Shown here: piece after piece, positions 20,000 through 29,132 of the stretch | How positions within the stretch are numbered: position 1 is the stretch's first letter | How the letters are laid out: each line of letters begins with the position of its first letter | Assembly: GCF_002849615.1 (NCBI RefSeq) | Contig: NZ_PDNV01000004.1 | Location: 186,001 to 250,000, forward strand | Direction: 5' to 3' | From: Pollutimonas nitritireducens | Lineage (GTDB): Bacteria; Pseudomonadota; Gammaproteobacteria; Burkholderiales; Burkholderiaceae_B | Length of the DNA stretch: 64,000 nt | The notes under the pieces: generated by a model | Databases searched by the model: none | The model's input: only the letters and a program-made list of their open reading frames with translations | Told to the model about the DNA's origin: nothing | Made by a program: the position numbers and the translations under genes

Positions 20000-20968
20000 C
20001 TACTCAATCTTGATGCCGAGATCGCGTACGATCTTGCTGTATTTCTCGGCGTCGAGCGCAAGATCGGCCGCGAACTGCTCGGGAGTGCTTTCCAGAACCT
20101 GGACCGCCATTGCCTCCATTTTCTGAATAACCTCCGGTCTTTTCAGTGCTTTATTTATTTCGGCATTCAAGCGGGCCACGAGTTCCGGTTGCATGCCCGC
20201 CGGGCCAAAGACGCCATACCACACTGCGAGCTCATAGCCGGGCAGCGTCTCTGCGACAGTCGGTACATCAGGCAACATGGGCGAGCGCTGGGCCTCGGTC
20301 ACTGCCATCAGCTTCAGCTTGCCGTCCTTGACGAAAGGAAGCGACTGCGTACCGGCCGTAAACAGCAGCTTGGTCTGGTCGCCCACGGTGTCCACGACGG
20401 CAGGAGCGCCGCCGCGATAGGGAATATGCAGCATCTCGATACCGGCGGCCTTTTCAAACATGGCGGCACTGAGATGGTTGGTGGATCCGGCTCCTGCCGA
20501 GGCGTAGGCAATCTGACCCGGCCGGGTTTTTGCGTACGCAATGAACTCCGCCACATTATTGGCAGGAATGGACGGGTTGACGACCATCGTATTGGTGACA
20601 AGCGCGACTTTCGCGATAGGAGTGAAGTCCTTCACTCCGTCGAACGGCATGTCGCTGTACAGCGCCTGGTTCATGGTGTGTGTGCTCATGGAACCTACCA
20701 GAAGCGTATAGCCATCCGGCTTGGCCTTGGCCACCAGGCTGGACCCTATATTGCCCGAAGCACCGGACCGATTCTCGACGACCAAAGGCTGGCCCAGCAC
20801 TTTCGAAAGCTGTTCGGAGAGAAGGCGAGCGAGAATATCCGTGGAGCCGCCCGCAGCCCATGGAACCACTAGCGTGATGGGTTTTTCCGGCCAGGCGGCA
20901 TAGGCTGTCGGGACAGCACCCAGCAAAACCAGCCCGACAAAGAAGAATTTGCGTAAGGAATCAAGCAT
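20000..20968 (-). CDS. Bug-family (TctC-like) periplasmic solute-binding protein
   Basis: 322 residues from the ATG at 20968, placed after an AAAGGTG ribosome-binding site; the GTG at 20977 is an alternative. The signal peptide LRKFFFVGLVLLGAVPTAYA ends near residue 21. Mature sequence WPEKPITLVVPWAAGGSTDILARLL is the Bug hallmark, with VENRSGASGNIGSSLVAKAKPDGYTLL and RGGAPAVVDTVGDQTKLLF completing the two ligand loops. Such proteins bind carboxylates or amides, for tripartite tricarboxylate transporters or as sensors. No TctA/TctB permease genes adjoin, so it is an orphan receptor. Gamma-glutamyltransferase lies upstream. Confidence 0.93.
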   Translation of the reverse strand: MLDSLRKFFFVGLVLLGAVPTAYAAWPEKPITLVVPWAAGGSTDILARLLSEQLSKVLGQPLVVENRSGASGNIGSSLVAKAKPDGYTLLVGSMSTHTMNQALYSDMPFDGVKDFTPIAKVALVTNTMVVNPSIPANNVAEFIAYAKTRPGQIAYASAGAGSTNHLSAAMFEKAAGIEMLHIPYRGGAPAVVDTVGDQTKLLFTAGTQSLPFVKDGKLKLMAVTEAQRSPMLPDVPTVAETLPGYELAVWYGVFGPAGMQPELVARLNAEINKALKRPEVIQKMEAMAVQVLESTPEQFAADLALDAEKYSKIVRDLGIKIE

Positions 20969-21033
20969 TTTGCACACCTTTTTTGAGAAAGACCGGATGA
21001 ATCAGGATCTGAAATAGACTGCGACGTCGGAAA

Positions 21034-22872
21034 TCAACGGCCCACCGCATAGCCCTGCATTCCTCGAGGATTCGCACCAGCGCGTAGAAGCAGCCCGCCG
21101 CCCTGCGCCGGTTCGCGGGTGCATGCGCTGATCCGGCCTTCGGACCATGCCCCTCCCACCACCACATCATGACCTGCAGCACGCAGCCGTTGCAATGCTT
21201 CAGCTGGAAAACGCGACTCGACGACCAAGCGATTCGTTTTGACCGTCCGGGGCCAGAAGGAAGCCGGATAATGCTCTATATGCGAGGATGGAGCGTCAAT
21301 GGCTTCCTGCAGATTCATGCCCAAAGCGCAATGGCGAAGGAAGAACGACACCGTCCACTGATCCTGCTGATCGCCGCCGGGCGTACCAAAAGCCATGTAG
21401 GGTTCGCCGTCACGCAACGCCATGCCGGGAGAAAGTGTCGTATTGGGACGTTTCCCCGGCTGAAGATAGCCCGGCGTACCTTCATCCAGCCACGTCATTT
21501 GCAAGCGTGTGCTGATGGAAAAGCCCAGGCCCGGCACGACCGGACTGGAAGACAGCCAGCCTCCGGATGGCGTCGCGGCCACCATGTTTCCGTGTCGGTC
21601 GATAACGTCCAAATGACAAGTATCGCCGACGAATATTTCGCGCTCCGCCCAGGTACTGACTGGCGGCAAGGCGGCAAAAGTCGGTTCGCCGACGCCGTAG
21701 CGGCCATCGAAGCCGGCCAACGCACGTTCGGCCGCTTGCAGGTCAGGCATGACGGGTGTGCGCCCCAGCGGATGCCCCGGGTTGATCGATGTGGACGCTT
21801 GCGCACCGATTGCTTTTATCCGTTCAAGGGCATATTCATCCGACAACAAGGTGGATATCGGGACGTCGACATGATCGGGATCGCCATACCAGGCCAGGCG
21901 GTCCGCCATTGCAAGTTTGGCCACTTCGGCAGTGCGATGCAGGAACTCGGCTGAATCGGCCGCGTACGTCGCAATGTCCATGTGCCGCAGCATAGCCAGT
22001 TGCTGCAGGAAGACAGGACCCTGCGACCAGGGTCCGCATTTTGCAACCGTGTAGCGGCCGAATTCTGTAAATATCGGCTCTTCGTAGCTTGCCTTCCAAC
22101 CGGCCATATCCGAAAGACGAAGCAGACCGGTGTGCTGGTCACCCGTGCAGTCGCGCAGCGATTCATTCGTGTAGAAATCATCGATCGCCTGCGCGACGAA
22201 ACCGCGGTACCAAAGGTCCAGCGCCGCGTCTATCCTTGATTCCCGGTCGATGCCCGTCGCGCTCGCATCCTGCACGATGCGCGTATAGGTCGAGGCCAGG
22301 GCGGGATTTCGAAAAAGTCCATCCAACGATGGAACACGGCCGCCAGGTAACCACACCTCCGCGGAACTCTTCCACTCCTGTCGAAACAAGGTCTCTACGG
22401 CAATGATGGCCTGCACAATGCGGGGTACCAAGGGGAATCCACTGTTCGCGTACTGGATCGCAGGCGCCAGTACGTCCTCGAGCTCCCACGTGCCATAATC
22501 GCGCAGCATTGCCAGCCAGGCTCCGAAAGCACCAGGCACCGTTGCAGGAAGCAGGCCCGTACCAGGCACGAGATCGAGTCCTTTGGCGCGGAAGTAGGCA
22601 GGTGTGGCCAGCACAGGGGCCGGCCCTTGGCCGCAGATCACGCGCATGCGGCGTTCCTTTTCGCTCCAAATCAAGATGGGCACCTCGCCGCCCGGACCGT
22701 TCAGGTGCGGCTCGACAAGCTGAAGCATGAAACCGCCTGCAACCGCGGCGTCAAACGCATTCCCACCACGCTCCAAGACGCCCATCGCCACCTGCGATGC
22801 CAGCCAGTGCGTGGACGAGACCATCCCAAAAGTGCCCCGCAGCTCAGGTCGTGTCGTAAAAGATTCCGGCAT
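21034..22872 (-). CDS. Gamma-glutamyltransferase family protein
   Basis: 612 residues from the ATG at 22872; the extra N-terminal frame to 22983 lacks homology. The N-terminal large-subunit part has FGMVSSTHWLASQVAMGVLERGGNAFDAAVAG and GPGGEVPILIW. The small subunit would begin at the Thr of VGDTCHLDVIDRHGNMVAATPSGG, which aligns with the autoprocessing Thr-Thr-His of classic GGT although the second Thr is Cys here. The C-terminal AFGTPGGDQQDQW matches the GG motif. No clear signal peptide, unlike periplasmic GGT, so this is one of the cytoplasmic GGT-like acylases. Substrate could be a gamma-glutamyl amide or another amide. It lies 65 nt upstream of the Bug receptor gene, same strand. Confidence 0.87.
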   Translation of the reverse strand: MPESFTTRPELRGTFGMVSSTHWLASQVAMGVLERGGNAFDAAVAGGFMLQLVEPHLNGPGGEVPILIWSEKERRMRVICGQGPAPVLATPAYFRAKGLDLVPGTGLLPATVPGAFGAWLAMLRDYGTWELEDVLAPAIQYANSGFPLVPRIVQAIIAVETLFRQEWKSSAEVWLPGGRVPSLDGLFRNPALASTYTRIVQDASATGIDRESRIDAALDLWYRGFVAQAIDDFYTNESLRDCTGDQHTGLLRLSDMAGWKASYEEPIFTEFGRYTVAKCGPWSQGPVFLQQLAMLRHMDIATYAADSAEFLHRTAEVAKLAMADRLAWYGDPDHVDVPISTLLSDEYALERIKAIGAQASTSINPGHPLGRTPVMPDLQAAERALAGFDGRYGVGEPTFAALPPVSTWAEREIFVGDTCHLDVIDRHGNMVAATPSGGWLSSSPVVPGLGFSISTRLQMTWLDEGTPGYLQPGKRPNTTLSPGMALRDGEPYMAFGTPGGDQQDQWTVSFFLRHCALGMNLQEAIDAPSSHIEHYPASFWPRTVKTNRLVVESRFPAEALQRLRAAGHDVVVGGAWSEGRISACTREPAQGGGLLLRAGANPRGMQGYAVGR

Positions 22873-22989
22873 TGCTGTATCACCCAGATGCGAAAGAAGT
22901 ACTGAGTATATCGACTGCGGAAAACCGAAACCATTGTTTTTGCGTAACGTAACCTCGTCATTGTGAACCGGCGTATCGTCCAATAAAAG

Positions 22990-24456
22990 TCAATCGGTGA
23001 CGGCATCCTGATCGGCCTGCCGTGTCTCGATCGTATCCACTGCGCCCGCGGCACCGATAAGCTCCAGCCTCTCGTTTTCGAAATCGGCATGCAGTGGTTC
23101 CAGAACCGGCATGGTTTTGTTCGCCTTGGAAGACAGTTCGTTGAAGCGCGAGGTCTTGCCATATAGTCCCTGTTGTCCAGCCACCGCCTTCACGGTTTCG
23201 TTGTACTGCCTGCTCACGGTATCAAGGTTGGTACCCAGTTTCTTCAAGCGTTCCGCGACCACGACGACCTGGTTATAGATCTCGCCGGCGCGGGCGCTCA
23301 GTTCATGGGCTTGTTCATTGCTTCGTGCAACCATCCAGAGGTTCGCAACCGTTTTCAGTATGGGCATCAGTGTGGTGTGCGAGACCATGATCACATTATG
23401 GCGATAGCCATAATCGAAAAGGTCTCTGTTGTGCTTCATGGCCTCAATGTACGCAGGCTCTATGGGCATGAACATCAGCACAAAACTTGGGCTGCGCATG
23501 CCGACCAGATTGCTGTAGTCTTTCTTGCTCAGATCGTCGATGTGGTTGCGTACCGCTTTGACATGCGCATCGAGTGCGGCTTGGATCTCGGCCTCGCTGG
23601 ACGCCGAAATCGCGCGTTCATAGTCGACCAGCGAAACTTTGCTGTCTATCACCATGTGCTTGAGGTCGGGCAGCTTGATGACGAAATCCGGGTGACGGTT
23701 ATTGCCCAGGTCGTCCTTGAAGTGGGCCTGCGCCTGATAATGATCGCCGGGCACGAGCCCGGCCAACTGGAGTGTGCGTTCCAACTGCACTTCTCCCCAA
23801 TTGCCTGTGGTCTTCTTGTCGCCCTTCAATGCGCTGGCCAGGGTATTGGCTTCCGAACTGATTTTCAGGCCCACTTCCAGCACACGCTTTATTTCGGAAC
23901 CCAGCGAGACATTGCCACGCAGAGTCTCGTCATGGACTTGGTTTACACGCTTCTGGAAGCCATCGATCTGGTCACGAAACGGCCTGAGCATGACATCGAG
24001 CGAATTTTGACTGTTCTCTGCGAATGTTCTGCCTTTTTCTTCGAGGATTTCATTGGCGAGATTCTGAAACTCTGTTTTCAACTGGACTTTCGACGTCTCG
24101 AACGATGCCTTCATTTCCTGGAAGCTGGCCAGTCTCTCCGAATGCACCGCCTGCAATTCCGTCAACTCGTTGCTTAATCTGACCAGGCGCTGGCGCAGAG
24201 CATCCAGTTCCACATCTTTCATGGCGACATCGGTTCTGGTGTCCTCAAGGCGCTCACGCAGGCCCACTATCGTCGAGTCGCTGCTTGCCAGTTGACGGTC
24301 GAGGTGCGCAATTTCTTCTTGCGCCCGCGCCAATGCGTCGCGAGCGGTACGCGATCGAGGCTGCGCAATCAAGACAGCCACGATGAAACCCAGTAAAGCG
24401 GCGCCAACAACCCAAAGGATCATAATGATTTCAGGAGTAAAGTACTTCACGGACAT
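22990..24456 (-). CDS. rmuC: DNA recombination protein RmuC
   Basis: 488 residues from the ATG at 24456. A single N-terminal membrane segment (IIMILWVVGAALLGFIVAVLIAQ) is followed by a long coiled coil to about residue 170. The RmuC nuclease-like core has GNWGEVQLERTLQLAGLVPGDHY, NRHPDFVIKLPDLKHMVIDSKVSLVDYE and FVLMFMPIEPAYIEAM, with the conserved D/K catalytic-type residues in VIDSKVS. It is thought to limit inversion at short repeats and to cleave DNA near the membrane. It is divergent from the Bug receptor at 24660 across a 203-bp gap. Confidence 0.93.
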   Translation of the reverse strand: MSVKYFTPEIIMILWVVGAALLGFIVAVLIAQPRSRTARDALARAQEEIAHLDRQLASSDSTIVGLRERLEDTRTDVAMKDVELDALRQRLVRLSNELTELQAVHSERLASFQEMKASFETSKVQLKTEFQNLANEILEEKGRTFAENSQNSLDVMLRPFRDQIDGFQKRVNQVHDETLRGNVSLGSEIKRVLEVGLKISSEANTLASALKGDKKTTGNWGEVQLERTLQLAGLVPGDHYQAQAHFKDDLGNNRHPDFVIKLPDLKHMVIDSKVSLVDYERAISASSEAEIQAALDAHVKAVRNHIDDLSKKDYSNLVGMRSPSFVLMFMPIEPAYIEAMKHNRDLFDYGYRHNVIMVSHTTLMPILKTVANLWMVARSNEQAHELSARAGEIYNQVVVVAERLKKLGTNLDTVSRQYNETVKAVAGQQGLYGKTSRFNELSSKANKTMPVLEPLHADFENERLELIGAAGAVDTIETRQADQDAVTD

Positions 24457-24527
24457 ATCCTTCTTTAAAAAAGCATTTGCAGCCCGCCAGGGTGCGACGT
24501 CATAGCAAATCCATATATGCACATTTC

Positions 24528-24562
24528 ATGAGCATATAAACGACGCACTTTATATAGCTCAT
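24528..24562. promoter_or_regulatory. Near-perfect inverted repeat in the rmuC/Bug divergent gap
   Basis: Left arm ATGAGCATATAAA and right arm TTTATATAGCTCAT pair completely except for one extra T, around an 8-bp centre. The AT-rich setting between divergent genes suggests an operator or an overlapping promoter zone. The regulator is unknown. Confidence 0.4.
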
Positions 24563-24659
24563 TGGCATGATAAATTAGGGCTTCTTATATTAAAGTGAGC
24601 ATTGGTCCTTAACGTCGATCAATATCGCTGAATATTTTCGCAACTCTTCGGATTACATC

Positions 24660-25643
24660 ATGCGCAGAATTTTTGCAGGTTTGGCCGGCGTCATTGCGCT
24701 GACCGCCACATTCTCCACCCCTGCCCTGTCCGCCGACTGGCCGCCCGTCAATAAACCAGTCCAGATCATTGTTCCGAGTCCGGGCGGGGGCGGAACAGGC
24801 GACACCATTGCCCGTCTCATTGCCGATCAGCTAAGCCAAAAGCTCAAAGGCAACTTCATCGTCGAAAACCATCCTGGTGCCAATGGCAATATCGGCGCCG
24901 GGATTGCCGCCGAAGCCCCCAACGACGGTACGCGGCTCCTGTTCTCGTGGGCCGGAACATTGGCGGTCAGCCCAAGCCTATACAAGAAACTGCCTTTCGA
25001 TCCTCAGAAAAGTTTTGATGCCATTGGCCTTATCGCTCACGTACCCAACATCCTGGTTGTGAGCAAGGAGCTGCCGGTCAACAATCTTGCGGAGTTCACC
25101 GATTACGTCAAGAAACACCCCGGAGTCGTGAATTTCGGCTCGACGGGCAACGGAAGCTCCATGCACCTGGCCGGCGAGCTCTATATGGCGGCGACCAGCA
25201 CCAACATGGTACACGTGCCGTACAGTGCACCGGGCCAGGCTACGACAAATCTGATTTCAGGCGAGATCCAATCGATGTTCCAGCTTGTCCCAGGTATCGT
25301 GGGCCACGTCAAGGCCGGCAACGTCAAGGCGCTGGGCATCATGGCAACCGAGCGTTCCAGCACCTTGCCCGACGTACCAACCATGGAAGAGCAAGGCCAT
25401 CCGGAATTGTTGTCCGCAACCTGGTTCGCCCTCCTCGCGCCGAAAGGCACGCCGGCCGACATCATCGAGCGTACGAACAAAGCGCTAAACGAAATCCTGC
25501 AAGATCCGGAAATCAAACAGAAGCTGGCCGGAATGGGAGCGGCTACATTGGGCGGCACGCCTCATGACCTGGACAACCTGCTTGCGTACGAGTTGAAGAA
25601 GTGGAATAAAGTCGTTAAGGACGCCGATATTCATATCCAGTAA
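24660..25643 (+). CDS. Bug-family (TctC-like) periplasmic solute-binding protein
   Basis: 327 residues. The signal peptide MRRIFAGLAGVIALTATFST ends near residue 25 (ALSA-DW). The mature protein opens DWPPVNKPVQIIVPSPGGGG and has IVENHPGANGNIGAGIAAEAPNDGTRLLF and SAPGQATTNLISGEIQSMFQL, the Bug ligand-binding pattern. It presumably binds a small carboxylate. No permease genes adjoin. The next gene, 24 nt downstream, is a 3-hydroxyisobutyrate-dehydrogenase-type oxidoreductase, so the ligand may feed a hydroxy-acid pathway. Confidence 0.93.
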   Translation: MRRIFAGLAGVIALTATFSTPALSADWPPVNKPVQIIVPSPGGGGTGDTIARLIADQLSQKLKGNFIVENHPGANGNIGAGIAAEAPNDGTRLLFSWAGTLAVSPSLYKKLPFDPQKSFDAIGLIAHVPNILVVSKELPVNNLAEFTDYVKKHPGVVNFGSTGNGSSMHLAGELYMAATSTNMVHVPYSAPGQATTNLISGEIQSMFQLVPGIVGHVKAGNVKALGIMATERSSTLPDVPTMEEQGHPELLSATWFALLAPKGTPADIIERTNKALNEILQDPEIKQKLAGMGAATLGGTPHDLDNLLAYELKKWNKVVKDADIHIQ

Positions 25644-25667
25644 TCGCATGAATCCTGGGAGGCTGCC

Positions 25668-26522
25668 ATGTCTGAAACGATAGGATGGGTGGGATTGGGC
25701 AAAATGGGTACGCCCATGGCCAGGCGCCTGTTGCAGGCAGGCCATCCCCTGTACGTGTGGGCCCGCAACCCGGAGCAGACGCTCACGTTGCGCAAAGAGG
25801 GCGCCAAAGTGGCAACCGATTTGCGCGAACTTGCACAGCGTTGCCAGACTGTGTTTACGATACTCGGCGATACGCGCGATGTCGAAACTGTCTATGAGGG
25901 ATTGCTGCCTGGCATGCAGCCCGATTCGGTATACATTGACATGACCACCGTGGCGCCGAAAACTGCCTCGACGCTGACCAAGCTGGTCGCCGCGCGGGAT
26001 GCCAGATTCATGGACGCACCTGTTACGGGGGGCGTTGCCGGCGCCGCGCAAGGCACCTTGACACTCTTCATAGGCGGCGACGCCGCCATCCTTGAAAAAT
26101 GCAGACCGCTGCTGGAGAGCCTGGGCCAACGCGCCATCCATTGCGGCCCGGCAGGGTCCGGCTACCGTATGAAGCTTGTCAACCAAACAATCATCGCCGG
26201 CACCTTCCTGGGCCTGGCGGAAGGCATCGCCTTGGCCCGTTCCAGTAACTTCGATCTCGGCCTACTGACTGACGCGCTGAGCAAAGGCACGGCCTCGGGC
26301 ATGCTGTTCAATGCTTACGCGGAGCGCATGATGCAGGGCAGTGGCGACGTCACCTTCACACTGGGCATGCTGCGCAAGGATTTGCGTCTGGCACAGGCTG
26401 AGGCCGAATATCAGCAACAACCCTCGTTGTTTTTGAAATTTGCCGTCCAGTGCCTGGACCGGGCGTGCGAACGTTTCGGCCCGCATGCCGGAGTGCAGAT
26501 GCTAAGCCAGCTGGATAGCTGA
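25668..26522 (+). CDS. NAD(P)-dependent beta-hydroxyacid dehydrogenase (HIBADH/GarR family)
   Basis: 284 residues with GGGAGG-like ribosome-binding site (GGGAGGCTGCC). The N-terminal Rossmann motif GWVGLGKMGTPMARRLL at 6-22 is followed by the substrate-binding signature DAPVTGGVAGAAQGTLTLFIGG near 117-138 and the catalytic Lys in GSGYRMKLVNQTI near 163-175. Members reduce or oxidise 3-hydroxyisobutyrate, tartronate semialdehyde and similar compounds. It probably forms an operon with the Bug receptor just upstream. Exact substrate unknown. Confidence 0.9.
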   Translation: MSETIGWVGLGKMGTPMARRLLQAGHPLYVWARNPEQTLTLRKEGAKVATDLRELAQRCQTVFTILGDTRDVETVYEGLLPGMQPDSVYIDMTTVAPKTASTLTKLVAARDARFMDAPVTGGVAGAAQGTLTLFIGGDAAILEKCRPLLESLGQRAIHCGPAGSGYRMKLVNQTIIAGTFLGLAEGIALARSSNFDLGLLTDALSKGTASGMLFNAYAERMMQGSGDVTFTLGMLRKDLRLAQAEAEYQQQPSLFLKFAVQCLDRACERFGPHAGVQMLSQLDS

Positions 26523-26531
26523 ACCGGCGCC

Positions 26532-27134
26532 TTACTGCGTGGCCGGCATAGGCGCGGCCGGCAGAGGCTCGCCCAGATTCAACATAAGGCGATTGGCCCA
26601 GGCAAAAATCGAGCTGGCATGCAGAAGGTCCAGGATCTCGGCATCGGTCATGCCTACATCTTTTAACGACTGGATATCATCAGGTCCAATCTGCCCGGGC
26701 TCGAGGGTGAGTCGTATGGAAAAACGCACTATTGCCTTCTGGCGTTCGCCGGTTCCCGCCGTGCAGGGGTCCTCGAATACCTGCCTGACGGTTTCGTTCT
26801 GCTTGGCCAACTGTTCAAAGCGCTGTGCATGCACCGATGCACAATACACGCAACCGTTGACCCGCGACACCGTCAGTGCGCCCAGTTCCCGCTCGGCGCG
26901 AGCCAGTCCGCCGGGCGCGTACATGATGGCGTTATAGGCCTCGGAACGTTGTTTCAGTATGGCTGGCTGATGCGCAAGCAGCAGGTAGTAATCAGACTCC
27001 TTGGCCTTGGGGTGGCTCATTTCCAGCACCTCAATTTGCTGAGGTGTTGCTGTGTTTACGTCGACCACGTCCAGCCAGGCCTTCCAGTCCAGCGTCTCGT
27101 TGGTGTATCCCTTGATTCTGATCACGTCATTCAT
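26532..27134 (-). CDS. Carboxymuconolactone-decarboxylase/AhpD-like alkylhydroperoxidase domain protein (Avi_7169-type)
   Basis: 200 residues. The AhpD/CMD core has LTVSRVNGCVYCASVHAQRF with the CxxC-x3-H peroxidatic motif near residues 102-108. An upstream helix (PAILKQRSEAYNAIMYAPGGLAR) and a downstream ALSRxxT-like block (IVRFSIRLTLEPGQIG, MTDAEILDLLHASSIFAWANRLM) complete the fold. It resembles peroxidase-related proteins that occur in pairs with a second CMD protein; here that partner overlaps it by 4 nt. It likely handles a peroxide or redox step linked to the flavin monooxygenase upstream, which is inference from the shared operon. Confidence 0.78.
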   Translation of the reverse strand: MNDVIRIKGYTNETLDWKAWLDVVDVNTATPQQIEVLEMSHPKAKESDYYLLLAHQPAILKQRSEAYNAIMYAPGGLARAERELGALTVSRVNGCVYCASVHAQRFEQLAKQNETVRQVFEDPCTAGTGERQKAIVRFSIRLTLEPGQIGPDDIQSLKDVGMTDAEILDLLHASSIFAWANRLMLNLGEPLPAAPMPATQ

Positions 27135-27658
27135 GATTGCGACCCCAGCGCCTTCATGGCCTGCAGGCCTGCGACCAAGCGGACCTGGTAAGACAGGAAG
27201 GCAATCAATTGAGCAAGCGTAATGATATCGGGCGTGGCAATGCCGGCGCTTTGTAGTGCCTGCACTGCTGCCCGGTCACCTTCGATCGGTTTGAGAATGA
27301 GCTTGGCGGTAAACGCCAGTAGCGCGGGCAGACGGCCCGGCTGCAAGTTCTCCAACCGATTCCGGGCCACGGCATCCAGAATGGCCGCATCGACGTCATA
27401 CTGCCGAAGCATGTCCAGATAATGGCGCTCGAGGCCAGGAGCTGCGGAAAGGACACAAGCTTGATACGCCACCAGCAGCCTTTCATGGATAGTCAAACCG
27501 CTGGCCGCGGGATCAAAAAACAGCTCATAACTGCCCTGTGTGGCGACCGCAACTTTTTCGCGCACATGGCGCATTGCATGGAGGGTGTCGTCTGGTGTCA
27601 AACCCACCACACGGTCTATCAGGTCGCCGCCGGGCGACGCGTTGTTGGTATCGTTCAT
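27131..27658 (-). CDS. CMD-domain protein partner (Avi_7170-type)
   Basis: 175 residues. It has a CMD-like helical core: HERLLVAYQACVLSAAPGLERHYLDML, ALLAFTAKLILKPIEGDRAAVQALQSAGIATPDIITLAQLIAFLSYQVRLVAGLQAM. The CxxC-type motif of its neighbour is absent (only one Cys, in QACVL), so it may be a structural or catalytically distinct partner. Overlap of 4 nt with the downstream CMD gene and a 12-nt gap to the upstream monooxygenase gene show tight coupling. Confidence 0.72.
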   Translation of the reverse strand: MNDTNNASPGGDLIDRVVGLTPDDTLHAMRHVREKVAVATQGSYELFFDPAASGLTIHERLLVAYQACVLSAAPGLERHYLDMLRQYDVDAAILDAVARNRLENLQPGRLPALLAFTAKLILKPIEGDRAAVQALQSAGIATPDIITLAQLIAFLSYQVRLVAGLQAMKALGSQS

Positions 27659-27670
27659 GATTTTCCTTCC

Positions 27671-29107
27671 TTATCCGGCAACACGCCATTCGTCGCCAAA
27701 GACTTCCGGATCGTCGAAAGCGAGCAGTTGCGCGTAATGTTCCTGAATATTTTCCCCATATAGCAAACTGGCTATGCCTTGGGACAGACGCGTAGCGCCA
27801 TCGCTGATGGCCGGGATATCGCCCGATACCGTGCCGTGTGTCAGTGTTGCCGGGTAGCAGAAACAATGGATACGCGACAAACCCGGCAGCTCGCCCTTGT
27901 GTTTCTCCTGGAATTCAAAACTGGGACCCAGATCTGGCGAGTCGAGCAGTTCGCGGTCGTCCACACCTTCTGTGGGCGTGTAGCGGTCGCCCCATACTCG
28001 CAGATGCGGAGCAATGGTTGCGTATTCCGGCCGACTATGCCAGTCAATCACGAATCCGGTGGACAGGATAAGGAAATCCAGTTCAAAGTTTGTGCGGGGC
28101 GTTTCGACCCGTAGCGTCTGCCCTTGATCAATGACCCGCAGAACAGGCGAACCGAGATGAAAATGGGCATGAGCGTGCCGTGTCACGCGCAATACGCTTG
28201 CGCGCGGAGGTGGCACCTGTTGGGCATTGATGTAATGCCGTATGCGCCATTTCCATTCGTCAGGAAGGTCGACATACCCTTGGATGAAACCAGGATTTCC
28301 GGCTCCCTTGGCCTTGTTGATGCGCGGAATATCGCTACGGCGTATCAGCACATCCACGCGTGCCGCACCGTTCTCCAGCGCGGTGCCCGCGCTGTCCATG
28401 GCAGAAGCGCCTGCGCCGACAACGCCGACACGCCGGCCGCTCAGCATGGAATAATCCAGCGGGTCGGACGAATGCGCCCAGCGTTCACGCGAGGCGGACT
28501 GGATGAACTCCGGAACGCTTGCGCCGCCCAGGCCGGCGCGCCCTGTGGCAAGCACCACGCGCCGCGCATACACCGATAATGTTCTTGACGGCGTCCGCAT
28601 CTGCAGTTCGACGTAGTCCGCAAAGGGAACTATGTTGGTCACCACGTGCTCGTTGCGAACATCGATCTTCATTGCACGCCGGTACCAACGCAGGTAGTCC
28701 ATCCATAGAAGGCGGGGAATTTTGTCGAGGTCATTCCATGCGTCGGTCCCGAATTGCGCCTCGTACCAGGCACGAAACGTCAAAGCCGCCAAGCCAAGCG
28801 CCGGGCCGGTCAGTTGTTTTGGGGACCTCAGCGTCTCCATACGGGCAGTGGTCGCCCAGGGTCCCTCGAAACCTTCGGGCGCGCTGTCGAACACGCGTGC
28901 AACCATACCCAGGTTGCCCAATGCGGCGGCCGCAGCCAGGCCGGCCATACCAGCGCCGACGATCGCCACTTCGAGCAGAGGCTGACCGTTAACCATGCCT
29001 GCGGGCACCCATCCCTTGGCAGGCAGGTCGAGCCAGGCGAGATCCTGGGCCAGGCGTTGTTCAAGGGCGAGCAAACCCTGAGGGTTTGAAAGAATGATAC
29101 TGGTCAT
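27671..29107 (-). CDS. FAD/NAD(P)-binding monooxygenase-type flavoprotein
   Basis: 478 residues. Two dinucleotide motifs are present: VAIVGAGMAGLAAAAALGNLG (FAD) near 48-68 and RRVGVVGAGASAMDSAGTALENG (NADPH) near 224-246. This two-motif arrangement is typical of class B flavin monooxygenases and related oxidoreductases. VVLATGRAGLG near 185 and LSTGFVIDWH near 350 are the usual ATG strands. The first 47 residues precede the FAD fold. It lies between the LysR gene and the paired CMD genes on the same strand, with gaps of 25 and 12 nt. It probably oxygenates a small organic compound; substrate unknown. Confidence 0.85.
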   Translation of the reverse strand: MTSIILSNPQGLLALEQRLAQDLAWLDLPAKGWVPAGMVNGQPLLEVAIVGAGMAGLAAAAALGNLGMVARVFDSAPEGFEGPWATTARMETLRSPKQLTGPALGLAALTFRAWYEAQFGTDAWNDLDKIPRLLWMDYLRWYRRAMKIDVRNEHVVTNIVPFADYVELQMRTPSRTLSVYARRVVLATGRAGLGGASVPEFIQSASRERWAHSSDPLDYSMLSGRRVGVVGAGASAMDSAGTALENGAARVDVLIRRSDIPRINKAKGAGNPGFIQGYVDLPDEWKWRIRHYINAQQVPPPRASVLRVTRHAHAHFHLGSPVLRVIDQGQTLRVETPRTNFELDFLILSTGFVIDWHSRPEYATIAPHLRVWGDRYTPTEGVDDRELLDSPDLGPSFEFQEKHKGELPGLSRIHCFCYPATLTHGTVSGDIPAISDGATRLSQGIASLLYGENIQEHYAQLLAFDDPEVFGDEWRVAG

Positions 29108-29132
29108 GAAAGGGCAATAGTGCTGTTACGGC

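Noticed and set aside
26820-27140. Possible fusion of the two CMD genes by frameshift
   Set aside because: Each has its own start and stop with a 4-nt overlap, the normal arrangement of coupled genes.
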